DNA of 23,829 bases. It comes from a virus. Under the pieces are notes generated by a model that did no database searches, was not told the DNA's origin, and saw nothing but the letters and a program-made list of their open reading frames with translations. Location: the IMG/VR virus record IMGVR_UViG_3300018424_000258, positions 1 through 23,829 of that record, one strand, 5' to 3'. Positions 8,095 through 16,979 of this stretch are shown here, piece after piece. How positions within the stretch are numbered: the stretch's first letter is position 1; every line of letters begins with the position of its first letter. The position numbers and the translations under genes were made by a program.

Positions 8095-8682
8095 ATGCCA
8101 TTCTGGTCAGAAAACTTTGGTGATGGGACTAACAAAAAAGACCCAAAAAGAAATTTTAGATTTATCGTAGAATTCGGCGGTATTAATGCTACTCCCGGTG
8201 GTGCTGTAGCTTGGTACGCTAAAACTGCTCAAAAGCCTTCATTTGCTATTGCAAATGCAGAGCACAAGTACCTTAACCACACTTTTTATTATCCCGCAGG
8301 TGTAACTTGGAACCCGATTTCAATTACCATGGTTGATCCTGTCGACCCTGATATGTCAGCCACTTTCTCCGATATCATAACCGCAGGCGGCTATCGTCCC
8401 CCGACTGATACTACTTCTCTTGGTACCATGTCTAAGGCAAAGGCTGCCTCTGCTCTCGGTACTGTTACTGTCACTCAAATTGATTCAGACGGTAAACCAC
8501 TTGAGACTTGGACTCTTTGGAACCCATTCATTGAAGATATCAAGTATGGCGACACCCTTGATTACACAAATGCAGAACTTACAGAAGTTTCCGTCACTCT
8601 CCGTTATGACTGGGCAAGAATTGAAACTTCGACTGACTCTTCTGCTGTAAGTGCCGGTGGCCGTGAGTTCTTCAAGGTATAA
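8095..8682 (+). CDS. 19: Tail tube protein (T4 gp19-like)
   Basis: This 195-residue protein polymerises into the rigid inner tube. It begins MPFWSENFGDG followed by a KRNFRFIVEF strand, the usual opening of T4-type tube proteins, and has the central features AWYAKTAQKPSF (about 40-51), HTFYYPAGVTWNPISITMVDP (about 62-83), and a late WTLWNPFIEDIKYG (about 140-153). It ends with VSVTLRYDWARIE. T4 gp19 is 163 residues; the extra length sits mainly near residues 95-125 and at the C-terminus. It directly follows the sheath gene as in T4. Ribosome site AGGAGA at 8080-8085. Confidence 0.9.
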   Translation: MPFWSENFGDGTNKKDPKRNFRFIVEFGGINATPGGAVAWYAKTAQKPSFAIANAEHKYLNHTFYYPAGVTWNPISITMVDPVDPDMSATFSDIITAGGYRPPTDTTSLGTMSKAKAASALGTVTVTQIDSDGKPLETWTLWNPFIEDIKYGDTLDYTNAELTEVSVTLRYDWARIETSTDSSAVSAGGREFFKV

Positions 8683-8712
8683 TTTAGACAATAATTAAAC
8701 GCGAGGTGTAAA

Positions 8713-9537
8713 TTGTCAAGAAACCAAGATCGTCTGGGCGGCGTTCAACAGCCCGACACGAGCCCCCCACCACAGATAGCTGGTGAGGGTTTCTCGTTTG
8801 TAATTCCCACTGAATTTGTGGATCTTCCATCACTAGGAAGATATTATCCAGAGAACCACCCTCTTCATAATAAAGAAAGTATAGAAATTAAGCAGATGAC
8901 TGCAAAAGAAGAGGATATTCTCACATCAAGAACGCTATTAAAGAAAGGTCTTGCTTTGGAGAGGTTGTTACAAAGCTTGATTGTAGACAAATCAATCGAC
9001 CCGACAACTTTGCTTGTTGGAGATCGTAATGCAGTAATAATTGCTGCTAGGGTTTCTGGATACGGTAGTGATTATGCTGTTTCTGTTGACTGTCCTGCTT
9101 GTGGTACGAATCAAGATTATGGATTTAATCTAAAAGAGTTACAAATTACTCATGGAGATGTAGATCATACAATGGATGTTACAGATAACTTAGATGGAAC
9201 AATTACTTGTATTCTGCCAAAGACTGAAATTACTGTAGTTGCCAGACTATTAACGGGCAAAGAAGAGAAAACAATTACTAACATCATAGGCGGAAACAAT
9301 TTGATATCAAAACAGCTTGAATCATTAATTGTTAGTGTAAACGGAGACTCTTCTAGAAAAGCAATCCAATATGTTGCCAATAATATACCTTCAATTGATT
9401 CACGTCACTTGCGTATGGTTGTGAAAGAAGCTACTCCCAATGTTGATTTAACTCAAGAATTTTCTTGTACCAATTGTGGTCATACGCAAGAAATGGAGGT
9501 GCCGCTTACGGCAAACTTTTTTTGGCCTGACCGATGA
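8713..9537 (+). CDS. 26: T4 gp26-like baseplate/tail assembly protein with Cys4 site, TTG start
   Basis: The product is 274 residues and resembles the T4 baseplate family containing gp26 (Pfam T4_baseplate). After a Pro/Gln-rich leader come FVDLPSLGRYYP (about 35-46), EIKQMTAKEEDIL (58-70) and a KKGLALERLL helix. Two CxxC pairs, C127/C130 and C252/C255, could bind one zinc. T4 gp26 is needed for hub assembly but is not found in the finished baseplate, so a chaperone-like role is plausible. The start is TTG 8713 behind GAGGTG (8703-8708). Its 3' end contains seven T in a row (9517-9523), and the next reading frame overlaps it and has no own start. This arrangement, right before the tape measure, resembles the G/GT tail chaperone pair of other phages. 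Confidence 0.7.
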   Translation: MSRNQDRLGGVQQPDTSPPPQIAGEGFSFVIPTEFVDLPSLGRYYPENHPLHNKESIEIKQMTAKEEDILTSRTLLKKGLALERLLQSLIVDKSIDPTTLLVGDRNAVIIAARVSGYGSDYAVSVDCPACGTNQDYGFNLKELQITHGDVDHTMDVTDNLDGTITCILPKTEITVVARLLTGKEEKTITNIIGGNNLISKQLESLIVSVNGDSSRKAIQYVANNIPSIDSRHLRMVVKEATPNVDLTQEFSCTNCGHTQEMEVPLTANFFWPDR

Positions 9538-9763
9538 TTATAATGAGGGAGTCTATGAACAAATTTTCTTCCTCAAATATACAGGCGGCTGGAGTTTTTC
9601 TGAAATATATAACCTCCCTGTAGGGCTCAGAAACTGGTTTGTTAAACGCACAGTCAAACAATTAGAAGATGAGGCACAAGCAATCAAAGAAGCATCAAAT
9701 GGCGGCGGTAATTCGCAGACGCTAACAGTTCACAATCAGCCAAAGATGCCGAAAACCTTCTAA
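9476..9763 (+). CDS. Overlapping downstream frame, probably expressed as a frameshift fusion to the gp26-like protein
   Basis: The frame is open from 9452 to TAA 9761-9763. The protein-like part starts near 9524 (GLTDDYNEGVYEQIFFLKY, then GGWSFSEIYNLPVGLRNWFVKR and a charged helix). No ATG or TTG occurs in this frame. The only common start is GTG 9476 within the gp26-like gene, which lacks a ribosome site and would add an unlikely basic stretch. A +1 (or -2) slip on the T7 run at 9517-9523 would join gp26-like residues 1-270 to 79 new residues, giving about 349. The GG-S---MP/LP--R-WFV pattern is reminiscent of tail assembly proteins of T4-like phages. The coordinates given are those of the open frame from GTG. 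Expression by frameshift is an inference. Confidence 0.55.
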   Translation: MVIRKKWRCRLRQTFFGLTDDYNEGVYEQIFFLKYTGGWSFSEIYNLPVGLRNWFVKRTVKQLEDEAQAIKEASNGGGNSQTLTVHNQPKMPKTF

Positions 9764-9766
9764 CTT

Positions 9767-9795
9767 AGGCACCCACCGGGTGCCTTTGCTTTTTT
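9767..9795 (+). terminator. Rho-independent terminator before the tape measure gene
   Basis: AGGCACCC (9767-9774) pairs with GGGTGCCT (9778-9785) around a 3-nt loop, followed by TTGCTTTTTT. It lies 3 nt after the chaperone-frame stop, so it separates the tail/chaperone transcript from the tape measure. Confidence 0.85.
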
Positions 9796-9804
9796 GTAGG
9801 AAGC

Positions 9805-9811
9805 CTATTTA
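9805..9811 (+). promoter_or_regulatory. Candidate late-promoter element CTATTTA before the tape measure
   Basis: CTATTTA lies 19 nt before ATG 9831 and directly after a terminator, where a new promoter would be expected. One concern is that a start 6 nt downstream would cut into the GGGAGAGG ribosome site at 9814-9821. Confidence 0.28.
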
Positions 9812-9830
9812 TAGGGAGAGGTAATCTTGT

Positions 9831-12260
9831 ATGTCAAGAAGAACAGGTCGCACAGCCGATCAATTTAGTAAATTACGTCAAGAAATTGAGGCGTTAAACG
9901 CTGCAATACAGCAACTAATTGAAAGTCAACGCCAAGCAAATGCTGAGGCGCGTGCAGAATATGAGAGAAAAGAAAGAGTAACCGCTGCTTCTGATGCTAG
10001 ACGTACTGCATCAGAAGACGCACGCGACGAAAAAGAAAGGCAACGCCTTGCAAGAAATGAGAAATTATTGAAGCAACAAGAAAAAAGGGTTGAAAAAGCC
10101 CAAGAAGAGTTTGACCAAGCTTCAAGCATACAAAAAAAGTTGGAAAAATTATCACAATTACAAGAAGAGCAACTTGATTTAGAGAAGAAAAAACTCGATG
10201 AAATGGACGCAACTGATGAAAAATATGCCGACCAACTTCAGAAAATACAAGATATACAAAATGGTATTAAAAATACCAATGAGAGCACAAAACAATTTAA
10301 TAAAAAACTTGATGAAACAAGAGAAAAAGTAAATTCTATAAGTGAAACCGTTAAAAGTTTTACCTCTAGTCTCATGACCATTGCTAAAGGCGATTTTGTG
10401 AATGGATTTAAACAATTCGGTGGTGCGATGGGTTCTGTAGTCAAAAAATTTGCTAGTAAAAAACTCAAAGCTGGTACTGAAAGCTTATTAAATCGGATAT
10501 CGGCAATGGGCACAAAAATGCCAGAGGCAGCCCAAGGTGCCTCACAGGCAGGGGCAGCAATAAGCTCGCTTGGTTCATCTTCTATTGCAGCGACTGGTGG
10601 TGCGATAGGTCTCGGTGTTGCTCTTGGAGTTGTAATCGCTGCTCTTCTTGCATTGGCAGTAGCAATTGGTGCTGCCATGATACTAGCAAAATTTACTTTA
10701 GAAATTGAAAACTCTTCACGCGAACTTGCAAAAATTACTGGACTATCAAAAGATTTTGCTCATTCTATGCACGAAAATGCAATGGAATTACGAACAGCGG
10801 GTGTGTCAGCGCAAGACCTAAATGGCGCACTAATTTCACTAAATGCTACATTTACTGATTTTAGTATGCTCTCAACTTCAACTGCAAAGAAAGTTGCCGA
10901 TACAACGGCAGTACTAACAAAATTAGGAATGTCTACCGATGATGCTTCTAGAGGATTCCAAACCCTAACCAAAGGTATGGCACAAACTCCTGATGAGGCT
11001 GCCAACACAATGATAGCAATGGATGCTCTTGCGAGAGATTTGAATGTCAGTACATCGAAAATTGGTGCTGATTTTGCAGGGGCTGCAAGCCATCTACAAA
11101 AGCTATCAGGACCAGAAGCAATACGAGCATTTAAACAATTGTCAGTTGTTTCAAAGGCAACAGGTATTGAGGTATCCAGACTGCTTGCAATAACTGAAAA
11201 ATTTGACACGTTTGAAGGCGCAGCCACGCAGGCTGGCAAACTTAATGCTGCTCTTGGTGGCAACTTTGTAAATGCTATGGAGCTTATGACAGCGACAAAC
11301 CCAGTTGAGCGTTTTGAAATGATCAGAGATTCAATACTTGATTCGGGCTTGGCATTTGATGAAATGTCATACTTTCAAAAGAAATTCTTTGCCGATGCAG
11401 CAGGTATGGCAGATGTAGGTGAACTTGCTCTTGCTATGAGTGGAGATTTTGGTGCAGTTAACGCAGAAATTGGTAAGACACAAGCAGACTACGAAGCCGC
11501 AGCAGAAAGAGCAAAGAGTTTTCAGTCAGTTCAAGAACAATTAAAGAATTCTTTTTATCAATTAATACCTGTTATAACTCCGCTTATTGAAAAAATCGAT
11601 GAATTTACTGATAAATTTACACAATTTGTTAAAGAAAACCAAAATGAAGTTCAAGATGTTTTTCGCGAACTTGGCGATGTTATGATCACTTTGGCTGATA
11701 CATTTATTACTCTTGCGCCACTTATATCAGTTTTGCTAAAATCATTTGCTAAAATAGTTCAGATGGTCATGAAAGTCAACAATGAGATTGGTATTTTAGC
11801 AGTTCTAAACAGCGCACTTAAAGACTCAATGACTGTAAAAAAATCACCATCACTACTTGATGCTGTTGTTATGTTATCTGAAGGTCTGGCAGGCATAGGA
11901 GAAGGGGTGTCCAAAATATTGTCACCAGTCGGGGCACTGACCACTGGAATGAAAAAATTAAAAGATTCAATATTTGGTGGCGAAGACGGGCTGACAGCCA
12001 ATGTTCAAATGACTGCTGCTGCTGTAGCGGGCGTTGGTGATGCCTCCGCACGAAGTGCTGCTGCCGTGAGGGCAACAGCACCTACAATTGCCAACAACAC
12101 TGCAATTAGAAATGCAACAAACAATACAACGATTAACAACACAAACGGTGGTTCCAATACAGGAATCAGTATTAAGTTTGATAACAAGAAGTTTGCCGAT
12201 CTCTTTGATGTTCAAGTTGAGAAGTCAATTGGCAGAGCAGCAAGAAAGGCGGTAATATAA
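9831..12260 (+). CDS. Tail tape measure protein (T4 gp29 analogue)
   Basis: The product of 809 residues has the build of a tape measure protein, which sets tail length and may be ejected with DNA. Residues 1-175 are highly charged and predicted coiled coil (Glu/Lys/Gln/Arg). Residues 257-286 form a Gly/Ala/Val/Leu hydrophobic segment long enough to cross a membrane. The middle is Ala-rich helical sequence with repeated MA/DA patterns, and further hydrophobic stretches occur near 615-650. The last 60 residues are Asn/Thr-rich and then basic. It follows the chaperone-like pair and precedes the tube initiator, the usual place. T4 gp29 has 590 residues, so the tail should be longer than that of T4 if length scales. 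Ribosome site GGGAGAGG at 9814-9821. Confidence 0.8.
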   Translation: MSRRTGRTADQFSKLRQEIEALNAAIQQLIESQRQANAEARAEYERKERVTAASDARRTASEDARDEKERQRLARNEKLLKQQEKRVEKAQEEFDQASSIQKKLEKLSQLQEEQLDLEKKKLDEMDATDEKYADQLQKIQDIQNGIKNTNESTKQFNKKLDETREKVNSISETVKSFTSSLMTIAKGDFVNGFKQFGGAMGSVVKKFASKKLKAGTESLLNRISAMGTKMPEAAQGASQAGAAISSLGSSSIAATGGAIGLGVALGVVIAALLALAVAIGAAMILAKFTLEIENSSRELAKITGLSKDFAHSMHENAMELRTAGVSAQDLNGALISLNATFTDFSMLSTSTAKKVADTTAVLTKLGMSTDDASRGFQTLTKGMAQTPDEAANTMIAMDALARDLNVSTSKIGADFAGAASHLQKLSGPEAIRAFKQLSVVSKATGIEVSRLLAITEKFDTFEGAATQAGKLNAALGGNFVNAMELMTATNPVERFEMIRDSILDSGLAFDEMSYFQKKFFADAAGMADVGELALAMSGDFGAVNAEIGKTQADYEAAAERAKSFQSVQEQLKNSFYQLIPVITPLIEKIDEFTDKFTQFVKENQNEVQDVFRELGDVMITLADTFITLAPLISVLLKSFAKIVQMVMKVNNEIGILAVLNSALKDSMTVKKSPSLLDAVVMLSEGLAGIGEGVSKILSPVGALTTGMKKLKDSIFGGEDGLTANVQMTAAAVAGVGDASARSAAAVRATAPTIANNTAIRNATNNTTINNTNGGSNTGISIKFDNKKFADLFDVQVEKSIGRAARKAVI

Positions 12261-12261
12261 A

Positions 12262-13338
12262 ATGGCACTAGAATTTGATATCAGAAAATATAAAGACGAT
12301 GGACAAATAATTGTCGATGGTTCTGATGCTTTAGCAAACCAAGCACAACAAGTCATATCTTTTCAAAATGTTAGAAATGAACAAGATGTATTTTTTAAAG
12401 CATTTATTACAGCTTTCAATGAAACCTATACTCCAAGCTTTAATGCTACAGAGGTTTTTGGTAGAGTTGACCCAATACAACAATACAAAGGCACTACTAG
12501 AAATATAACCCTTGCTTGGAAGTTACCTGCTGCATCAGAAAGTGAGGCATACGAAAACCTTGGTAGAGTTCAAAAATTGTTATTAATGTTATACCCAAGT
12601 TATCTTGATTTAGACCCCGGCATGAACCCCAATGCCCTCACGCTTTCCGAAGCCCCCCTTGTAAGGCTAAAGGTCATGAACTTGTTAACTTCTCATCCCG
12701 GCAATAATTTTGAAACAGACGAAGAATACGATGAAAATTCTGAAAAATTTAGAAATATAAATGAACCAAACACATCAAACCAGTTGCTAAGATACAGGTC
12801 TGATTCTAATAGTAGTCTTGGGATGCTTGGCGTCATTACTTCTTGCAATGTAAATCACAATTTAGAAGGTGTTGATGGAGTTTTTCAAAGAGTTGATAGT
12901 TTAGATTTTGGTGTTCCCGAAGCTATTCCAAACACTATCCTTCCTAAATTAATAGATGTTAATATCTCTTTCACGCCCTTACATGAATTTACCCCTAATT
13001 CAGAAACAACACCAATTTTTCCCTATGGTGTAAAGCTTGGCAAAACAGACGTTAAAAAAAGAACAGTTGAACAAGGCAAAACTTTAGAAGAATTAAGAGA
13101 GATTAAAAAGACCCTTGAAGAAAAACGCAGAGCAGCAGCGTCAGCGCAGCAATTAATAGATAAAAAACAGGCACAACTTCAAAAGACCGTAAATCGATTT
13201 ATGAATGCGAGAGAAGGCTCTAGACGTGAAGAAAGGTTAGAATCAAAAGGACGGATATTGGCTGCCCAAATAGAAAGACAGTCAGAAATAACTGAAGAAT
13301 TTAATAGTTACAGTGAAGAATTTGAGGATCTAATCTAG
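12262..13338 (+). CDS. Baseplate tube-initiator/cap protein (T4 gp48/gp54-like)
   Basis: This 358-residue product has the fold signature of the tube-like proteins that sit between hub and tube. Residues 45-100 read FFKAFITAFNETYTPSF, then FGRVDPIQQYKGTTRNITLAW, then a helix with LGRVQKLLLMLYPSY. Gp48 and gp54 of T4 show the same RVDPI-Y-GT-R-I pattern and a yP motif. The middle has TSCNVNHNLEGVDG and a later LIDVNISFTPLHEF strand, also typical. After residue 268 comes a Lys/Glu/Arg/Gln-rich coiled coil of about 85 residues that is not needed for the tube fold. T4 gp48 is 364 and gp54 is 320, and I cannot tell which it replaces. It begins 1 nt after the tape measure stop. Confidence 0.7.
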   Translation: MALEFDIRKYKDDGQIIVDGSDALANQAQQVISFQNVRNEQDVFFKAFITAFNETYTPSFNATEVFGRVDPIQQYKGTTRNITLAWKLPAASESEAYENLGRVQKLLLMLYPSYLDLDPGMNPNALTLSEAPLVRLKVMNLLTSHPGNNFETDEEYDENSEKFRNINEPNTSNQLLRYRSDSNSSLGMLGVITSCNVNHNLEGVDGVFQRVDSLDFGVPEAIPNTILPKLIDVNISFTPLHEFTPNSETTPIFPYGVKLGKTDVKKRTVEQGKTLEELREIKKTLEEKRRAAASAQQLIDKKQAQLQKTVNRFMNAREGSRREERLESKGRILAAQIERQSEITEEFNSYSEEFEDLI

Positions 13339-13348
13339 GATAACACAA

Positions 13349-13690
13349 ATGGCAAACATACGCAACCAAAGACAAAACCCAATCGTAAACGATTCAGAAC
13401 ACTACAAAGAACTCTATGAGCGCAGAGGATTAAAGAAAATTACTCATTTTCCTACTGCCAGATTAAGACACCCCACTGTATCCGAGAGAGCAAATATAAA
13501 CACCGTAGGTCATGTATGGGCTTATGGAGATAGGTTCTACAAATTGGCACATCAATACTATGGAGACGTTCGATTTTGGTGGGTCATAGCTTGGTGGAAC
13601 GGATACCCAACAGAAGTAAGCGTACAGACAGGCGACTTCTTGGATATACCACTTGATATTGCCGCAGCACTAGACGCTTTGGGAATTTAA
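13349..13690 (+). CDS. 53: LysM-like baseplate wedge protein (T4 gp53-like)
   Basis: A small 113-residue protein. The central block GHVWAYGDRFYKLAHQYYGD followed by FWWVIAWWNGYPTE and GDFLDIP (residues about 53-105) is a LysM-like module as found in gp53 and in small phage baseplate proteins: a 'time to fix on the peptidoglycan' fold reused as a structural connector. T4 gp53 is 196 residues, so this is a short form. TAGGAT, overlapping the stop of the preceding gene, serves as its ribosome site. The location between tube-cap and hub-like genes supports a baseplate role. Confidence 0.7.
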   Translation: MANIRNQRQNPIVNDSEHYKELYERRGLKKITHFPTARLRHPTVSERANINTVGHVWAYGDRFYKLAHQYYGDVRFWWVIAWWNGYPTEVSVQTGDFLDIPLDIAAALDALGI

Positions 13691-13691
13691 A

Positions 13692-16600
13692 ATGTCAGAA
13701 TGTATTCAAGATTCAACAGATTTATCAAAAATACAAGATTTATCTGAAGGGTATAGTGACAAGTTTGCAAGCGTACACCAAGCAAATGTGGATAGTGGTA
13801 GATGGGCTGATACAGTTTCAGGCACAGAGGTCTACAAAGAAAAATATTCAGGCACCCTAAGCGAAAGTCCAACCGCCGAGGACTTATTAAAGCAAGCAGA
13901 GTTTGCAACTACCTCTGTTAAATTAACAAGACTCAATTCTTCATACGCAGAATATGAAAAAATAAAAAACTTAACTGAATCATTAGATTTAAATTTAGTT
14001 ACGAATGATGGTACAGCATTTAACCTTTTAGATGAAATAGATACTAGTACAATCTCTTATGAAAGTATTAAATCTTTTAATAGTATCAGGCAAAAAATTT
14101 ATGATTTTTCTCAAATTCAATATGATGGTAGTGATAGCGGACTTAACACTGAATCTTACCAAAAAGCATTAAATCAAATAGATTCTTTAAATCAAATTAT
14201 AGATTCGGCAAATTATTTAAATGATCCTACTGTTAAGTCTCTAATACAAACGTGTCCCGAACAATTAGAACAACATGCTGAAAAAGAATATATTGAAGGC
14301 GTGCAAGAGCTACTGGAACCGGTTAATGGACCGGCGCGGACTGCATCAGATATTGCAGCAGAAGCAGCAGTAACGGCTGCTGTTGCGGCAGTCTCACCCA
14401 CATCCGCCCTCCTCCGCACTGCTGGAACCATTGCCTCAGTGATTGGCGAAGATGAAAAAGCAAAATTAGCAGAAAAACAGAAAAAAGAAGCTGAGGCAGG
14501 AATTGAAGCATCGCTTGCAGAAGAAGTTATATTCCAAGAACAATGTTTTTTATTAGCAAACTTGGCTGAATTAGTAGAACATAAGAAATCTTTATCTGGC
14601 TCCTTTGAATTGCCATACGCAGGCGGGATAGTGCCATCAAATCATCCGATTCACATACAAGGAGACGCATTTGCTTTTACCAATAAGTTAGCAGTTAGCC
14701 CAACACAAAAAGAACTTTTTGAGTTGACAGAACCAGAGTTGTCTTCACTGACTCCGCACATGAGATTTTTCAAAGTTGAAAGCGGAGATGACGGCAAAGA
14801 CATAGAAGTAGAAATAAAGTTTGATAGTAATTCCTCTAATGATTTAAATCATTACATGTCTCGACGTAAAACAAAAACTGGTGGTCGTGGACTCGGCGTG
14901 GGTGTTAAAAGCTTTACGTTCAGTTATGATGGTACAGACCCATTTTCTGCAAAGAAAGCAATTAGTGCAAAACTTTCAATTTATTCTCCATCATTTACTG
15001 AGCTTTTAAAAGATCGTGGAGAATACAGATATGTTGACTTAGCTTTGAAAACTGGAGCCTATAAGACAGCCGATATAAAAGCAGCAGAAAAACTTAAAGA
15101 AACATTAAGTGACAAAGAGAGGCAAAATTTAGATAAACTTAATTTTAGATTAAAAGTGTTGGTTGAGTGGACTGCTTCTCAACAGGCGACAAAACTTCTT
15201 GATTCTACAAAAAAGAAAGCGCTTTATAATTCTGCAATTTCAATCTATCTTACACCAACAATACACGAATTTGATTTTGATGATGCTGGTGGAGTTGAGT
15301 TTTCAATAAACTATCTTGCATATATAGAAGATTATTTTGCTCAACCAAGCTTTGATATATTCGGATCTCTAGGTCCAGACAAAAAAGCAAGAAACTTTGC
15401 ATTTGAATATTTAAGACAGACAGATTGTGATTATGGTGGAGTAGATTACTCTCAGTTTAGAGCAAATGACGAAACATATATTTCTAAATCCAACGCTTTT
15501 GCTTTACAAAAATTTATAAGAAAAATTAGAAAAAATGATAAAATGTATTATTTGTCAATTTCTAAAAATCAAATGAGAAAATGGCTAAAAGAGCCATGGA
15601 AAAATGATTATATTACACAAAATCCTCCAAAGCAAGATTTAAGCATTGACAAACAAATAGTGACAGAAGCAGCAAAAGCGGCTGCTAAAGTCGATGAGGA
15701 TAAACGAAGTGCCTTCAGGCTCTCTTTGGTTTCCAACTCAGACCTTGTAGAAAATATTTCTTTTATGTATGTTTCTGATTTAATTGATGCTGCTATGTCA
15801 AATGTAGAAGAATCTCTAAAAGATACAACAAATATTTTGGATACAAATTATGTTAAAGGTGTTTTAAAATCGGAAATTGAAGGTTCAGAATTTATAGAAA
15901 GATATATTAAGGAAAAAGATTCTCAAGAAAGACAATCAAAAAAATTAGCAACAATTGAACAATTTAAAAAAATTAGAATAGTTTTAGGACCAATGGAAAT
16001 TGTACCATATAGTGTTAACTCTTCTTCCAAGCGTGCAATATCTTGCACAATTGGTGATATACCAATATCTTTAAACTATTTTCTAGACTTTATGTCTGAA
16101 AAAATATTGTCAAAAGATTTTGTAGAATATCCGTTTTCGAAATTTGTAAAAGATTTATTAAATGATTGTATTAGAAATTTCATAAACTCTGATAGTTGTT
16201 TTTCCACTGACACATCACAAAAAGTTTCAATTAATTCCACTTCAGTGTTAGCTTATAACATGAAAGAAGGTGGTGCAAAAGATGATTTATCAAATCTAAT
16301 TTTAGAGGGTATAGGAGGTGGATTTTCAAAAAAGAACTGTTTATTGTTAAACAATGAAATGTTAAAAAATAAATTACCGATTTTAAAAATCTCTGGACCT
16401 CAAGAGGATTTTAGAAAAACTCTTAATATTGAAGATATGATCAATTATTATATTTTTACAATTGGAAGAAAATATCCTATAGATGCTTACACAGGCGATA
16501 AACAGAAAGATTCAGAAAACGGTGTTTTTCACTATGTTTTGGGAGCAAGAAAAGGTATTGTCAAAAATATTTCTCTTGACAAAACAACAACCCCCGGTCT

Positions 16601-16979
16601 TAAAGAATTGAGGTTTGAGCAAGAGGGCTTTGATGGGCTAACACAATTAAGAGAAGTTTATAATGCAAATATTACAACATTTTTAAATCCACAAACATTC
16701 CCCGGAACATATATTTATGTTGAGCCAAGAGGTTTTGATCCAACATCCACTGAGGATCTGACAAGATATGGTATTGGGGGCTACTACATGATAACAAAAA
16801 CTACTCACCAAATTAGCCCCGGAAATGCCGAGACTGTTCTAAATGCAGCTTGGGTTGCTAGCAAAGGCGGCAAGGCTATAAAAGATGAGGGTGGTGAAAA
16901 AAGAGAAAAACAAAACAAGCCTGAAAATGTAAAAAAATGTAAAGTTCAAGCTTTACAATCAACAGTAAACGAGAGATAA
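13692..16979 (+). CDS. Large virion protein, probable baseplate hub component
   Basis: The product of 1095 residues is the largest in the window and has no certain T4 counterpart. The first 200 residues are helical and polar. Residues 219-249 are Ala-rich and hydrophobic. Beta-rich domains follow: VKSFTFSYDGTDPFSAKK with AKLSIYSPSFTELLKDRGEY (about 405-455) and a second strand set with AISIYLTPTIHEFDF and EFSINYLAYIEDYF (about 515-550). A C-terminal module (about 950-1060) contains LGARKGIVKNISL, LRFEQEGFDGLTQLREVYN, FPGTYIYVEPRG and IGGYYMITKTTHQI, a pattern I know from large phage hub and tail structural proteins. The AT content is visibly higher than in capsid or sheath genes. It starts 1 nt after the gp53-like stop. 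A gp27-like hub role is possible but not shown. Confidence 0.6.
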   Translation: MSECIQDSTDLSKIQDLSEGYSDKFASVHQANVDSGRWADTVSGTEVYKEKYSGTLSESPTAEDLLKQAEFATTSVKLTRLNSSYAEYEKIKNLTESLDLNLVTNDGTAFNLLDEIDTSTISYESIKSFNSIRQKIYDFSQIQYDGSDSGLNTESYQKALNQIDSLNQIIDSANYLNDPTVKSLIQTCPEQLEQHAEKEYIEGVQELLEPVNGPARTASDIAAEAAVTAAVAAVSPTSALLRTAGTIASVIGEDEKAKLAEKQKKEAEAGIEASLAEEVIFQEQCFLLANLAELVEHKKSLSGSFELPYAGGIVPSNHPIHIQGDAFAFTNKLAVSPTQKELFELTEPELSSLTPHMRFFKVESGDDGKDIEVEIKFDSNSSNDLNHYMSRRKTKTGGRGLGVGVKSFTFSYDGTDPFSAKKAISAKLSIYSPSFTELLKDRGEYRYVDLALKTGAYKTADIKAAEKLKETLSDKERQNLDKLNFRLKVLVEWTASQQATKLLDSTKKKALYNSAISIYLTPTIHEFDFDDAGGVEFSINYLAYIEDYFAQPSFDIFGSLGPDKKARNFAFEYLRQTDCDYGGVDYSQFRANDETYISKSNAFALQKFIRKIRKNDKMYYLSISKNQMRKWLKEPWKNDYITQNPPKQDLSIDKQIVTEAAKAAAKVDEDKRSAFRLSLVSNSDLVENISFMYVSDLIDAAMSNVEESLKDTTNILDTNYVKGVLKSEIEGSEFIERYIKEKDSQERQSKKLATIEQFKKIRIVLGPMEIVPYSVNSSSKRAISCTIGDIPISLNYFLDFMSEKILSKDFVEYPFSKFVKDLLNDCIRNFINSDSCFSTDTSQKVSINSTSVLAYNMKEGGAKDDLSNLILEGIGGGFSKKNCLLLNNEMLKNKLPILKISGPQEDFRKTLNIEDMINYYIFTIGRKYPIDAYTGDKQKDSENGVFHYVLGARKGIVKNISLDKTTTPGLKELRFEQEGFDGLTQLREVYNANITTFLNPQTFPGTYIYVEPRGFDPTSTEDLTRYGIGGYYMITKTTHQISPGNAETVLNAAWVASKGGKAIKDEGGEKREKQNKPENVKKCKVQALQSTVNER

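Noticed and set aside
9534-9623. ATGA-overlap start giving a 29-residue peptide after the gp26-like gene
   Set aside because: It is in a different frame from the protein-like downstream sequence and the peptide shows no family features.
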